Shown here piece by piece: positions 21,111 to 32,911 of a DNA stretch of 64,000 nucleotides. The stretch covers positions 25,930,501 to 25,994,500 of the forward strand of contig CP142457.1 in NCBI GenBank assembly GCA_038049695.1, given 5' to 3'. The translations under genes and the position numbers were made by a program. Source of the stretch: Cinnamomum chago (lineage: Eukaryota > Streptophyta > Magnoliopsida > Laurales > Lauraceae). Position 1 is the stretch's first letter. Every line of letters starts with the position of its first letter. The notes under the pieces are model-generated. The model was given only the letters and a program-made list of their open reading frames with translations, was not told the DNA's origin and did not search any database.

Positions 21111-21990
21111 CAAATTTATATGAGTTCTGTATTTTTTGTCAAATTTATTTGAGTTTTGGACAAATCTATCTGATTTTTTAGCTATTTATCTAACTTCTTG
21201 AACAAATTTATTTAAGTTCTGCACAAATTTATTTGAGTTCTGTACAAATCTATTTGACTTTTTGGCTATTTATCTGACTTCTGGAACAAATTTATCTGAG
21301 CTCTAGACAAATTTATCTGAGTTCTGGACAAATCTATCTGAGTTTTTGAAAAAATTATTTTAGTTTTCGAAAAATATAATTGACTTTCTGACAAATTTAT
21401 CTCCATTTGGAAAATTTTAACTGAGTTTTTGAACTAAACTCAGGCTGTTCTTTTAAAATTTATTTGCATTTTTTAAAATAAATTTAACTGAGTTTTAGCA
21501 AAAATACTTTAGTTTTTGGCAAATTTTTCTGAAATTCAAAAAATTGAGTTATCTTAGTTTTGGCAAATGTATTTGAATTTTTTAAATTTATTCGCGTTTT
21601 TTAATTTTATTTACGTCCTTTGAAATTTATTTACACTTTTTGAAATTTATTTCAATTTTTTGAAATTGATTTTGACTTTTGAAATTTATTTATATTTTTT
21701 GAAATTTATTTGGATCTTTTGAAATTTATTTGCTTCTTTTTAAATTGATTTTCATCTTTTCAAATTTATTTATATTTTTTGAAACTTATTTGGATCTTTT
21801 GAGATTTATTTGCTTCTTTTTAAATTTCTCTGCCTTCTTTTGAAATTTATTGCGTTTTTTGAAATTATTGCATTTTTTAAATTTTATTTGCGTTCTTTCG
21901 AATTTATTTGTATTTTTTGGATTTATTTGCATTTTTTATTTTATTTTCATCTTTTGAAATTTATTTATATTTTTTAAATTTTATTTAGAT
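21110..21990. repeat. AT-rich degenerate minisatellite
   Basis: Roughly 40 diverged copies of a unit of about 20-24 bp. The consensus drifts from AAATTTATCTGAGTTCTGGAC on the left to TTTTGAAATTTATTTGCATT on the right. No coding potential. Short inverse-oriented pieces of the same array occur near 25,020-25,083 and 40,775-40,880. Confidence 0.8.
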
Positions 21991-24770
21991 CTTTTGAAAT
22001 TTACTTGGCTAATTAAATGGTAGTTGACCATTATTAATGACATATCCTACTAATCATGAGATATGATTTTGAAGAAATGGTAAATTAGACATCTTATGTC
22101 TTAAAATTTGGAAAAATGACTTATCATACAATGGAAAAAGATTGTGGACTTAAGGCAATAAAGTGACATGTTCAGGGACCCGTTGCCGAATGCCCTTAGT
22201 TTTAATTGATTCTATAGGAAAAGGAATGGTTGCTGTGTATATTGGTAGTCAATGATGTCGCGCTTTCAAGACCCCCGGTCATTTAAGTGTAAGTAGGTCG
22301 CATGTTAAGATGTTCTATTCTATGAAATTGCATGGGACATGCTACACATCAGTCCCCACATTAGGGTGGCCCGGAGCATTATATAGGTATATTACTTCTT
22401 TAAATTGTTGTTATGTTGATTTTAAAGATTTTAGAGTATTATTTCTTAAACATCTCTTTTAAATTGTTGCTAGATAGATTATCATAGATTCAAGTGGGCC
22501 ACTCCTTGACACTTATAATATAACTATGATATATTAACCAAAAAATAAATATACACTTTATCGGAGGATTGATACATTAAGGTCCCTGAATCAATGGATA
22601 TGTATAAATGCTCCACTTTTTGATAGACCCAATGTGATTGGAACCAATTTACCCTTCCCAAAACCTGTACTTCTATATATATATGTGTATCTTCAGATAT
22701 ATCAAGCATAATTTGTTTAATATTCCTACAAGTTTGATGTAGGAAAGTGTACCAAATTCTAGCTCTTGATCAACTCGATCTATCCATTTAGACCACCTGC
22801 ATTACCTCTCTAATATAGGGTAAGATGTATTTTAAATACAATTCTTTATCACACATACAACATTATAAAACCCTTGGAAGAATATTGGAGATTCACAAAA
22901 TTTATATTTTGCGAAATTTAGCCTACTTGTATGCCCAAGTCAGTGTGTGAGTACTTTTCTTTAAAAGAATTTTAAGAATAGATGTCTGTATACCGTTACT
23001 TTCACAACCAATTTTCAAATACCCTTTTAAGGAAGCCGAACTCTTTGGTGGAGCCAACCTATTTAAAATCTAAACCGCTCAAAATGGATATCCTAATGTA
23101 ATGATATCCAAAAGTTTTACTATAATCATAGTTGGTCCCGCTATAAAACTGAATATATGGGCAAAGTTATTAATTATATGCTCAATCATATGATATAATA
23201 AGAGAAAATTGAGGATTTCCCACTCAATTTGCCGATATTTATTTTAAATGACTAAAATTTTCAACAGGTGAGTCCCTTGTTATAGTCCCAAATTCTTAAT
23301 CTTCCATATGTTATTTACATGAGAGGAGTAAGGACGAGTAGGGGCAAAGTCATAAATAAAATAAAATAAAAGATGGAGTTAAAAAAGCACTACAAGACAA
23401 AATTTTACTTCTTCAAATGGGCTACATCATATCAAGGGGATATTTGAGGGGGAAGGAAAATGAAGGGGATGGGAAGGAAAATTAATTTTCCCTCATCTTG
23501 TTTGGGAAGTAAAAAAGTAAGGGGAAGGAAAGTGAAAAAATATAATTTTGTTTTTAGTGAGGTACAGAAAAAAGACTATTTTACCCTTGCTCTTGAAAAA
23601 AATTCAAATAGAGTGTAAGGGCATTTTAGTCATTCCCTCACTCCATCACCACTTTCCCCTCATTTTCCCCCCTGTTTTGGGGGGAAAATTTTTGAGGCAA
23701 AAAGACAAGAGGCTGAAGATTCAATGACAGTGATGAGGAGTGATTTTGCAGTGAGGAAGATTCTCCTCTTCTTTTTTCTTTTTTTAATATATTTGCCTTT
23801 TAGTAAAAAAAATCACTGTCATTGTTTTATTTAATATATTGCCCAGCACCATCGTTGTTTGGGTTCTCTGGACTTGGTGTGTCAACTGGGGTTTCTTCTT
23901 CTTTCCTTTTCCCAATTTCCATTCACTTGCTCTCTCTCTCAAAAATCAAAGTCTCTCTCTCTTTGTGAAAAATCAAAGTGAGAAAAGTGGAAGATGACCT
24001 AGGTCCCATGCACATTCAATCCTCAATTCAAATCTTTCGAGCATCTTTTTTTCCATCTCCCTTTCTTGGGAGACTAATAACCCACGAAATTGTCCACTTC
24101 ACCTCCCTTCCACTCCAACAAATTTCTCATATTGTTCTTTCTTTTTCCAAATTTATGTTTTCTCCCTCTCTCTCTCTCTCTCTCTCTCTATGAAAAATCA
24201 ATGTGAGCTCTCTCTTTCTTTGAAAAGTCAAAGTGGGAAAAGTGGAAGTTTTCGATGACCCAGGTCCTTATGCACATTCAATCCTCAATTCGAATCTTTC
24301 GAGCATATCATTGACCCTTTTTTTTTCCATGACCCTTTCTTGGGAGACTAATCTCCCACGAAATTGTCCTCTTCACCTCCCTTCCTTTGAAACAAATTTC
24401 TCATATTGTTTTTTCTTTTTTCAAATTTTCGTTTTCTCCCTCTCGATCCCTCTCCCTCTCCCTGTGAAAAATCAAGTGAGAAAAGTGAAAGAATGTGATT
24501 ACCCATGTCTATTGAAATCTGACCACTCAATAGCAAGCCCCCTCTCATTTTACTCTAATATGACTTGGCCCCATCGTGAGATTCAGCTTGTAAAAGAAAC
24601 ATATAATATTAAAAGATTGAAGTGCTAATACATTATAAGAACCCACTTTCTTGAATATGCAAATGCAATATAATTCAGTTTTTTCCAAAGCGCTGAAACT
24701 ATTATGAAGTTTAGATTACTAGAAACTGGAAATACATTGAACAATCAAATGTATAAAAAGTTAAAATAAA

Positions 24771-25083
24771 GGGGCATTAGGCGAGAGGTCCCTGAACATT
24801 TTACTTTATGATCTTAGGTCTACAAACTTTTTCCATAGTCCTTTTTCCAAATTTGAGTTTCTAAAATGTCCAAGTTACCCTTTCTTTAAATCATATCCCA
24901 TGATTAGTGGATATGTCATTAATAATGGTCAACTCCCATTTAATATGCCATTAATAATGGTCAACTCCCATTTAATTGACCATGATTAATGAAATCCCAT
25001 TAATGAGAGTTTGAAATAAATTCTAAAAAAAACACAAATAAATTTCAAAAGAACGCAAATAAATTTCAAAAAATGCAATAAAA
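24771..25083. mobile_element. truncated Mutator-like element end at a unit junction
   Basis: Starts GGGGCATTAGGCGAGAGGTC, then TGGTCAACTCCCATTTAAT (twice in tandem) and ends in AAATAAATTTCAAAA repeats. This is the reverse complement of the right part of the element at 20,232-22,196 (its terminal repeat, spacer and minisatellite). It lies exactly between units A and B. The opposite end is absent. Confidence 0.7.
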
Positions 25084-26206
25084 TTCTTATATTTCACTAG
25101 TCTAGGACAAATTCTGTATGTCCTAATTATAGGAGCTATCCAACTGTAGGATTGAGTTTAAATAAAGTAAATAAAATAAAATAAGAACACCTTCCATGCA
25201 TTTTTTATATCAATAATCATACAGCCAATTTTAAGTTGGGACCAAATCTCATCTCCTGCAAGATAAGTATGCTCAATACTATGTCCAATTTTATGGTTTC
25301 TGTCTATATTGGTAGTCAAAGATGTCGCGCTTTCAAGGCCCCCGGTCATTTAAGTGTAAGATGTTCTATTCCATGAAATTGCATGGGACATGCAACGCAT
25401 TAGTCCTCTCATTAGGGTGGCCCGGAGAATTATATGGGTATATTACTTCTTTAAATTGTTGTTATGTTGATTTTAAAGATTTTAGGGTATTATTTCTTAA
25501 GCATCTCTTTTAGATTGTTGCTAGATAGATTATTATAGATCCAAGTGGGCCACTACATGTATTGACACTTATGATATACTATGATATATTAAAAAAAAAT
25601 TAAAATAAACTCTATCTGAGGATTGACACATTAAGGTCCCTTGAATCAATGGGTATGTATAAATACTCCACTTTTTGATAGACCCAATGTGATTGGAACC
25701 AATTTACCCTTCTCGAAACCTATACTTCTATATGTGGATCAACAGATCTAACAAGCATAATCTGTGTAATATTCCAATAAGTTTGATGTAGGAAACTCAC
25801 CCGATCACCATGTGATCAAGCTCATTGATTTATCATAATTGGTCCCCATATCCCTACATTCTGTACCAAATTCAAGCTCTTCATCCACTCTATCCATTTA
25901 GACCACCTGCATTGCCTCTCTATTATCCCTAAGGAAATAATTATTTTTAAGTACATTTCTATATCTCACATAAAACATTTTAAAACCCTTGGAAGCATGG
26001 AGATTCTCAGAATTTTTATTTTGCTAAATTTAGCCTACTTGCATGCGAAGTGGTGACGGGAGGGACTTGTCTTTTTCCATAAAAGAATTAAAAAAAAAGA
26101 AAAGAAGAAGTATATAACCCGTTATTTTCACTACCAAGTTTCAAATACCTTTTTAAGGAAGTTGAACTCCTTGGTGGAGCCAACCTATTTAAAATCCAAA
26201 CCGCTC

Positions 26207-27107
26207 TAAAAAAGAATATTTTAATGGGGGTCTCTGTGATTTCTAAATTGGTCTACTCAAACAATCAATCCAATAGTGTGAAGAAATAAACAATATGCAG
26301 CGGAAAATAAATTAACAAGCACACACCATAAAGACACCAAATTTTAAGGTGGAAAACCCCACCTGGGTGAAAAACCACTGATCCGAACTGGATCAAATCA
26401 AACACTATGAATCTCGCAATTACAAGAAACTCAGATCTCTTCCCTAGATATCCCCTACCCAATGACTGAAGTTACCTTGTGTCGCTTCACGCTTCAATGA
26501 CTTCACACCTTGATTGCAACAGATTCAATTAGCACTTGACTCCTCAAATCTTATCGCAGGAAGATAATCTTCTACAAAGGATGCAGAAGAACTGCCTCTA
26601 GAGAATTTGGCAGCACAACTTCATGAAAAATCTCTAGAAAAGAATACTCTCAATGATAATCTTTAACTCAGAACTTTGAGAGGTGAGGAAGTTATCTTTG
26701 GAATAGCTCTTGAGTCCCTTAAATAGCCCTTAGTTCGTGCTTAAGGTTGCCTAACTTGATTAGGATTAAACAAGCAATTTGGGCACAATTAGAAAAACAA
26801 CTTTCCAAAATTCATACAGCTCTGCGCCTCGTTCGCTCGAGCGCACGTTACATCCGCTCGAGCGGATGAGCCTTTGTCTGCCCTTCGCTAGAGCGAAGCT
26901 TGGACCGCTCGAGCAATCCATTCTATACATGATCTGGAAATTCAGCACACTTTCTCAGCAGATTTCTTCTAATTCTTTCAGACTTTCTTCTTCTGAGTCT
27001 TTCCAATCTTCTATCTTCAGTGTCCTCTTCTAAATAAAAAATTACAACTCAAAAGACCCAGAGTTTTGTCCAACCCATGAATTTAGCCAACACTAAAAAT
27101 CCTAACA
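26207..27107 (-). repeat. 3' LTR of the pol-less copia element
   Basis: About 901 bp, ending CCTAACA at 27,107 on the plus strand. Contains a cluster of palindromic CTCGAGCG words (about 26,830-26,925) shared with the other LTR. Confidence 0.85.
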
Positions 27108-27454
27108 ATCTCCCCATTTGGTAATTCATGGACAAAACTCCCTAAGACAATACAAATTGATCTGCCAAAAAGTAACCCAAAATACATAGAATTTATAAAA
27201 AGAAAAAACTGGTAATCAGCACAAAAATTTGCAATCAGCAAATGTAGATCTGCATTATCTCTGACTCAGTCTGAACTTCTTGATCTCCCCCTTGATCTGT
27301 CACCTTTCTCTCCCTTTTTATCTATAAATTGACAAAGTTAAAGATAAGAACATGCAGCTTTTTGTCAATTAGGATCAATAGCTCTCCCTCGAAAGCAACT
27401 CCCCCTGAATGTATCTTCGTAGCAGCAATGGGGGTGGGAGCTTGACCTCTTTAA

Positions 27455-29090
27455 TCAGGGTTGTCTACATGTAGCCACCCACACTTGTGTGGCTTGATCT
27501 TGTAGCAGCATATGAGTAAACTCCTTAGGCAAATCAGATTTTCTAACCCAAATTTGAGCCATCTTGGGTGGAGAAAAAATCTTCCGCCATTGCTTGGTCT
27601 TAGGTAGATTTTGCAGCTTTTTGCAATGGGGACGAATGTGTCCTTTTAATCCACAATGATGACAAGTGGATGTGTGTGCAGTGCGTGACACACTCTTTTT
27701 CTTGAAACTACTCGACACATTATATGAAAGTGCAGTATGTGGAGTAGCATGTGCAACACTTGAAACAAAAATTATTTTACCTTTAGCATTTGAAGTGGAT
27801 GCACCATGATCATAACCAAGACCGCTTCTGTCAAAAGGAGACTTCTGACTACACAAGATGTTTGTAAGAGTCTACGAACCAGTGTTCATCTTGTTTAGAG
27901 AAGCTTGCTTGACTTCTAGCTCAGACAGAGTGATCTTCAATCTTCCTTGTAGGTCTTGATTTTCAGCTTTCAATATCACTAACTCTTCCTTCATATTCAG
28001 TACTTTTTTGTCAGCCTTCACAAGTTTTTTTACCATCAGTAGTCAGATTTTCAGCCAAACAATTTTTTTGACCTTCTAAGAGATGAATTTGTTTAAGTGC
28101 TTGCTCTAATTCAATCTTCAGGGCAGAATTTTCTTCTTGAGCAGCCTTGTACTTGATAGTGATCTTGTTACCATACTTGGTCATCTTGACACAATCAGCA
28201 TAGGTAACATGGTACAACTCTTCCCAATCTGTCTCTCAATATGATGACTCATCTTCATTATCTTCATCAGTATCATTGTCAGACACAGACTTAGCCACGA
28301 ATGCTACAAACTTGTTGTTCATAGTGTCAGAAGGATCATCCTTAGGATCTTTTGCTTCTTCATTTTCTTCTTCAAAAGATTCTTCATCTCAAGTTATGTT
28401 GAGAGCCTTTTGCTTTGTACCATTTTTCTTGTTGGCACACTCATTAACATAGTGACCATAGCCTTGGCACTCAAAACACTTTGTCCCTTTTGTAGAATCC
28501 TTCTTTTCAGATCTAAAATTCTTTTTATTGTCTCGTTTTTTCTTCATGTATTTTTTGAAACACTTAATAAACTCAGTCATATCATCTTCAGCATCAGATT
28601 CAGAATCAGATTCAATTTTCTTTGCAGACTTCTTTCTAGATTCTGAGATGGCTTTCAAAGCAATATCCTTCTCTATTGATTTTCCTTTATTCAAACGGTT
28701 TGCTTCAAAAGTCTGAAGATTTCCAGCCAGTTCATTTACCTTGAGGGTATTCAGATTCTTATTTTCTTCAATAGTATCAACTTTAGAATCAAACCTCGAA
28801 GGGAGAGACCTTAGAATTTTCTTGACAATCTTGTGTTCTGTTATTTCTTTCCCTAGAATGAAAACATCATTGACAATATCATTCAACTTTGTATTAAATT
28901 GATCAAAGGTCCCATCTTCTTCCATCACGATGGTTTCAAATTCTTTAGTCGGCCTTTGCAATTTTGCTTGCTTCACCGTGTCTGTACCCTCATAAATTGT
29001 CTGTAAGACTTCCCATGATTCTTTTGCAGTTTTGCAAGTGGAAATCCTTTGAAACTCATCAGCAGACACTCCATTGTATATGCTATTCAC
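27455..29090 (-). CDS. gag region of the pol-less copia element
   Basis: Fossil minus-strand blocks. The first (about 28,389-29,090) is a UBN2-like gag with CFECQGYGHYVNEC zinc knuckle and a Lys-rich acidic region. A coiled-coil block follows (about 28,011-28,217; EENSALKIELEQALKQIHLL). The last block (about 27,455-27,856) has a second knuckle CHHCGLKGHIRPHC and the KMAQIWVRKSDL stretch that in full SIRE-type elements lies just before the protease. Broken in several places. Confidence 0.8.
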
Positions 29091-29388
29091 AGCCTTGTTA
29101 TTACAATTGGATGCATGCTTCTCATCCTTAGTCCATTGGGCTTAAGGTTTAGGAACAGTTTGTCCATTAACCACAATTGTAGGTTTGGAGTAGCCCTTGT
29201 CAATAATATCCCAAGCATCATCATCAATGGACTTAAGGAACCCAATCATCATTTGCTTCAAATATGCATAATTAGAACCATCAAACAAAGGAGGCTTGGA
29301 AGTTTATATCCCTTCTCTATTGAGCACTATTCTAGAATTCTTGTAAGATCAAACACAACAAGACTGTACAACCCGCTCTGATACCAAT

Positions 29389-30290
29389 TGAAAAAGAATA
29401 TTTTAATGGGGGTCTCCGCGATTTCTAAATTGGTATACTCAAACAATCAACCCAATAGTCTGAAGAAATAAACAATATGCAGTGAAAAATAAATTAACAA
29501 GCACACACCTCAAGGATACCAAATTTTAAGGTGGAAAACCCTAACCGGGTGAAAAACCACCGATCCGAACTAGATCAAATCAAACACTATGAATCTCGCA
29601 ATTACAAGAAACTCATATCTCTTCCCCAGATATCCCCTACCCAAGGACTGAAGTTACCTTGTGTCGCTTCACGCTTGAAAGACTTCACACCGTTGATTGC
29701 AACAAATTCAATCAGCACTTGACTCCTCAAATCTTCTCGCAGGAAGATAATCTTTTATAAAGGATGCAGAAGAATTGGCTCTAGAGAACTTGGCAGCGCA
29801 ACTTCATAAAAAACCTCTAGAAAAGAATTCTCTCAACGATAATCTCTAACTCAGAACTTTGAGAGGTGAAGAAGTTATCTTTAGAATAGCTCTTGAGTCC
29901 TTTAAATAGTCCTTAGATCGTGCTTAAGGTTGCCTAACTTGATTAGGACTAAACAAGTAGTTTGGGCACATTTAGAAAAACAAGTTTCCAAAATTCATAT
30001 AGCTCTGCGCCTCGTTCGCTCGAGCGCACGTTACATCGGCTCGAGCGGATGAGCCTCTGTCTGCCCTTGGCTCGAGCGAAGCTTGGACCGCTCGAGCGAT
30101 CCATTCTGGACATGATATGGAAATTCAGCACACTTTCTCAGCAGACTTCTTCTAATTCTTTCAGACTTTCTTCTTCTGAGTCATTCCAATCTTCTATCTT
30201 CAGTGTCCTCTTCTAAATAAAAAATTACAACTGAAAAGACCAAGAATTTTGTCCAACCCATGAATTTAGCCAACACTAAAAATCCTAACA
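29389..30290 (-). repeat. 5' LTR of the pol-less copia element
   Basis: About 902 bp, starting TGAAAAAGAATATT on the plus strand directly after the primer site and ending CCTAACA at 30,290, followed by the CGCTC duplication. Confidence 0.87.
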
Positions 30291-31821
30291 CGCTCAAAAC
30301 GGATTCTCTAATGTAATGAATATCCAAAAACATTATTATAATCTTAGTTGGTCCCACTATAAAACTAAATATATGAGCAAAGTTATTAATTATATGCTCA
30401 ATCGTACGATATAACCAACTTCTAGGGATTTCCAACTAAATTTGACGGTATTTATTTTAAATGACTAAGATTTTCAACACGTAATTTCCTTGTTGGAGTC
30501 CCAAATCTTACGCTTCATTGTGTTTATTTACATGAGAGGAGGAGGGGTAAAGTCATAAATACAGCTAAAAAGATCGAGTTAAAAAAAAAGCACTACAAGA
30601 CAAAATTCTACTTCTTCAAATAGGTTACATCATATCAGTATTTTACTCTCCTTTTACTCCTTCCACCTAAGCAATAAAAATAAAAGATAACATCAATCAA
30701 TTTTTAACTCAACTCAAATAGGCCCAAGCATGAGTGAGACACTCAAAAACCCAGAATAAGAACTAATTGTGGCTAGTACCGTTTGTGGACCACAAGAACT
30801 CAACGTGTGGAGTTTCTACGAGGCACTTACTAAACAGATCTATAAGAACCCAACGTGTCCAGAGGGAAAAAACTAATGATCTTCCTCACTAAAAAATCAA
30901 TCCTCATCACTGTCATTGAATCTTCAAGTCACTCCTCAACACTGTCATTGAATTGCAAGCCTCATGAAGACTCAATGACAGTGATTAGCAGTGATTTTGT
31001 AGTGAGGAAGATTCTCAACTTTCTTTTTATAATATATTTGCCTTTTAGTAAAAAAAAAAAAATCACTGTCATTGAATTGCTCCCCAGCACTATCGTTGTT
31101 TGGGTGGACTTGGTGTGTCTTTGAAATCTTTCCTCCTCATGTTCTTTCCTTTTCCAAATTTCCATTCACTCACTCTCTCTCTGAAAAATCAAACTCTCTC
31201 TCTCTCTGAAAAATCAAACTGAGAAAAATGGAAGTTTTCGATGTCCTAGGTCCTCATGCACATTCAATCCTCAATTCGAATCTTTCGAGCATCTTTTTTC
31301 CATCTCCCTTTCCTGGGAGACTATTCTCCCACGAAATTGTCCACTCCACCTCCCTTCCTCTTCAAAATATTTCTCATATTGTTCTTTTGTTTTTTCAAAT
31401 TTTCGTTTTCTCCCTCTCCCTCTCTGTGTGAATTGAAAAATCAACATGAGCTCTCTCTCTCTTTGAAAAGTCAAAGTTGGAGAAGTGGAAGTTTTCCATG
31501 ACCCAGGTCCTTGTGCACATTCATTCCTCAATTCGAATCTTTCGAGCATATCATTGACCCTTTTTTTTCCATGGAGACTAATCTCCCACAAAATTGTCAT
31601 CTTCACCTCCCTTCCTTTCCAACAAATTTCTCATATTGTTCTTTCTTTTTCCAAATTTCCGTTTTCTCCCTCTCCCTCTCCCTCTCCCTGTGAAAAATCA
31701 AAGTGAGAAAAGTGAAAGATTGTGATGGCCCATGTCTATTTGAAATCTGACCACAAAATAGCAAGCCCCCTCTCATTTTACTCTAATATGACTTGGCCCC
31801 ACTGTGAGATTTAGCTTGTTA

Positions 31822-32911
31822 ATATTTCTGATTGATGGTTCATAAGTATGACTTAAAAATTCAGGCAATCAAATTGAAGACGTCAAAAGGGTAGTTGTGC
31901 ATTTGTTTGGGCACAGTACAATGTTCTTTGAAAAGTGCAGTGGTAAAAATTTGGTATTTATATAGTTGCTTTTGATATAATGTTTAAATTTAGCATATCT
32001 AATATGATTCTATAGTTTAGCGGCTGTTTATTACATGGAATTGTGAATAAATAAGAATTCTAAGAAAAATATTCCTAGAAGTGACAGCTAAAACTTGAAG
32101 AAATAAATTTGAATACCCATAAATGGTTATAAAATAATCTCCCCTTCAATGGAAATTAAACTAAAGGAGGATGGAAAGTGATTTAGTAGGGTGATTGCTT
32201 GGTATTCATTTTCCATTTCAGCTTAAGCCTTAATTCATTTTACTGTAGAGGGGAAATTATTTGGAAGGCATTTATGGATTTTCATCTGTGTTTCCCATTT
32301 TAGCCACATTGAGAAATACATTTTTTAGAGTTTCTAGGAATTCTACGTCAGGCAAAGGGGCCCTAGGAGTGTCTTTCTTGAGGTTTAAGTTTCTGAAAAT
32401 GCTTTTCTAATACTGTTTTAGAGGGAAAATACTCTCATAAGGACAGTTTGCATGGGGGACATCCATGCGGACAGCCATGTACATCCCACTTGTGTACTGA
32501 ATGGATCATCAAAATCCCCACCCTGTATCCACACCAGACCCATTGGATTTGCACCGATCTAAATGGAGTACATTTTTGAGCCAGCAAACCACTAGCTAAT
32601 CAACAATCATTATATGCCGGGCTTCATTTTATATTGGAGACAGCTCAATGTGAAGCATTGCACTTGGTTCAATCCAAGTGAGTGGAAAAGAAACATCTTA
32701 AAGAAAGTTACATACGTAACATATGAAGCACATGTATCTTTTCTCAATTTCTATAGAACTAGAAAATCCACCGCTAACATCATACACAAACACCAAAACT
32801 GAAATATTATAAAGCATGCGAGGCACACATTTAGAAACTTTATTGCTTTTCAATTTTTAACCTAACCGAACCGCTGACATGGTTTGTTAATAAAACTAGA
32901 GCGACATTAGA
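31822..32911. repeat. duplicated 3' flank of lectin kinase 2
   Basis: Copy of 14,302-15,416. It begins at the junction where unit B sequence (TTTAGCTTGTT) meets ATATTTCTGATTG. A minus-strand AATAAAG at about 32,839-32,845 is a candidate poly(A) signal for the kinase. No gene. Confidence 0.8.

Larger units (their letters stand above)
20232..22196. mobile_element. Mutator-like element (possible Pack-MULE) with perfect 9-bp target duplication
   Basis: 1965 bp bounded by an exact 9-bp direct repeat TAGTTTTAA (20,223-20,231 and 22,197-22,205), the hallmark length for Mutator. Ends are degenerate inverted repeats sharing the AAAGTCCCT / CGGGTCCCT core (left GAGATAATTAGCG, right AGGGCATTCGGCAACG in inverse). 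Related intergenic units without this insertion read across the site. No transposase was found. The inside has a GC-rich block and a long AT-rich minisatellite. Confidence 0.8.
20070..24770. repeat. intergenic repeat unit A (split by the Mutator-like element)
   Basis: First of five tandem intergenic units. Landmarks, in order: CTTATATTTCACTAGTC; GTATATTGGTAGTCAA; CTCCACTTTTTGATAGACCC; CCAACCTATTTAAAATC; CACTACAAGACAAAAT; GACAGTGATGAGGAGTGATT; two adjacent copies of a roughly 260-bp CT-rich segment (about 23,960-24,480); then AATACATTATAAGAACCCAC. No host gene. (CT)n runs occur near 24,165-24,190. Confidence 0.75.
26207..30290 (-). mobile_element. copia-type LTR element (SIRE/Maximus-like) lacking pol
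   Basis: Minus strand, 4084 bp, flanked by the exact 5-bp duplication CGCTC (26,202-26,206 and 30,291-30,295). Two LTRs of about 900 bp; the 5' LTR is on the right, starting TGTTAGGATTTTTAGTG on the minus strand. A Met-tRNA primer site (complement GCTCTGATACCA) precedes it, and a purine tract lies by the left LTR. The 2.3-kb interior has gag only; protease, integrase and reverse transcriptase are absent. A comparison by eye of the first 325 bp of the LTRs gave about 25 differences, suggesting a few million years. Gag carries several breaks. Confidence 0.88.
25084..31821. repeat. intergenic repeat unit B (split by an LTR element)
   Basis: Second unit, with the same landmark order as unit A. 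Interrupted at 26,207-30,290 by an LTR retrotransposon whose 5-bp duplication CGCTC restores the unit sequence. Ends at the breakpoint with the second lectin kinase copy. No host gene. Confidence 0.75.

Noticed and set aside
26779-30216. 84-codon plus-strand frame present in both LTRs of the pol-less copia element
   Set aside because: Conserved only because LTRs are repeats; antisense to the element, no domain, and spans the CTCGAGCG palindrome cluster.
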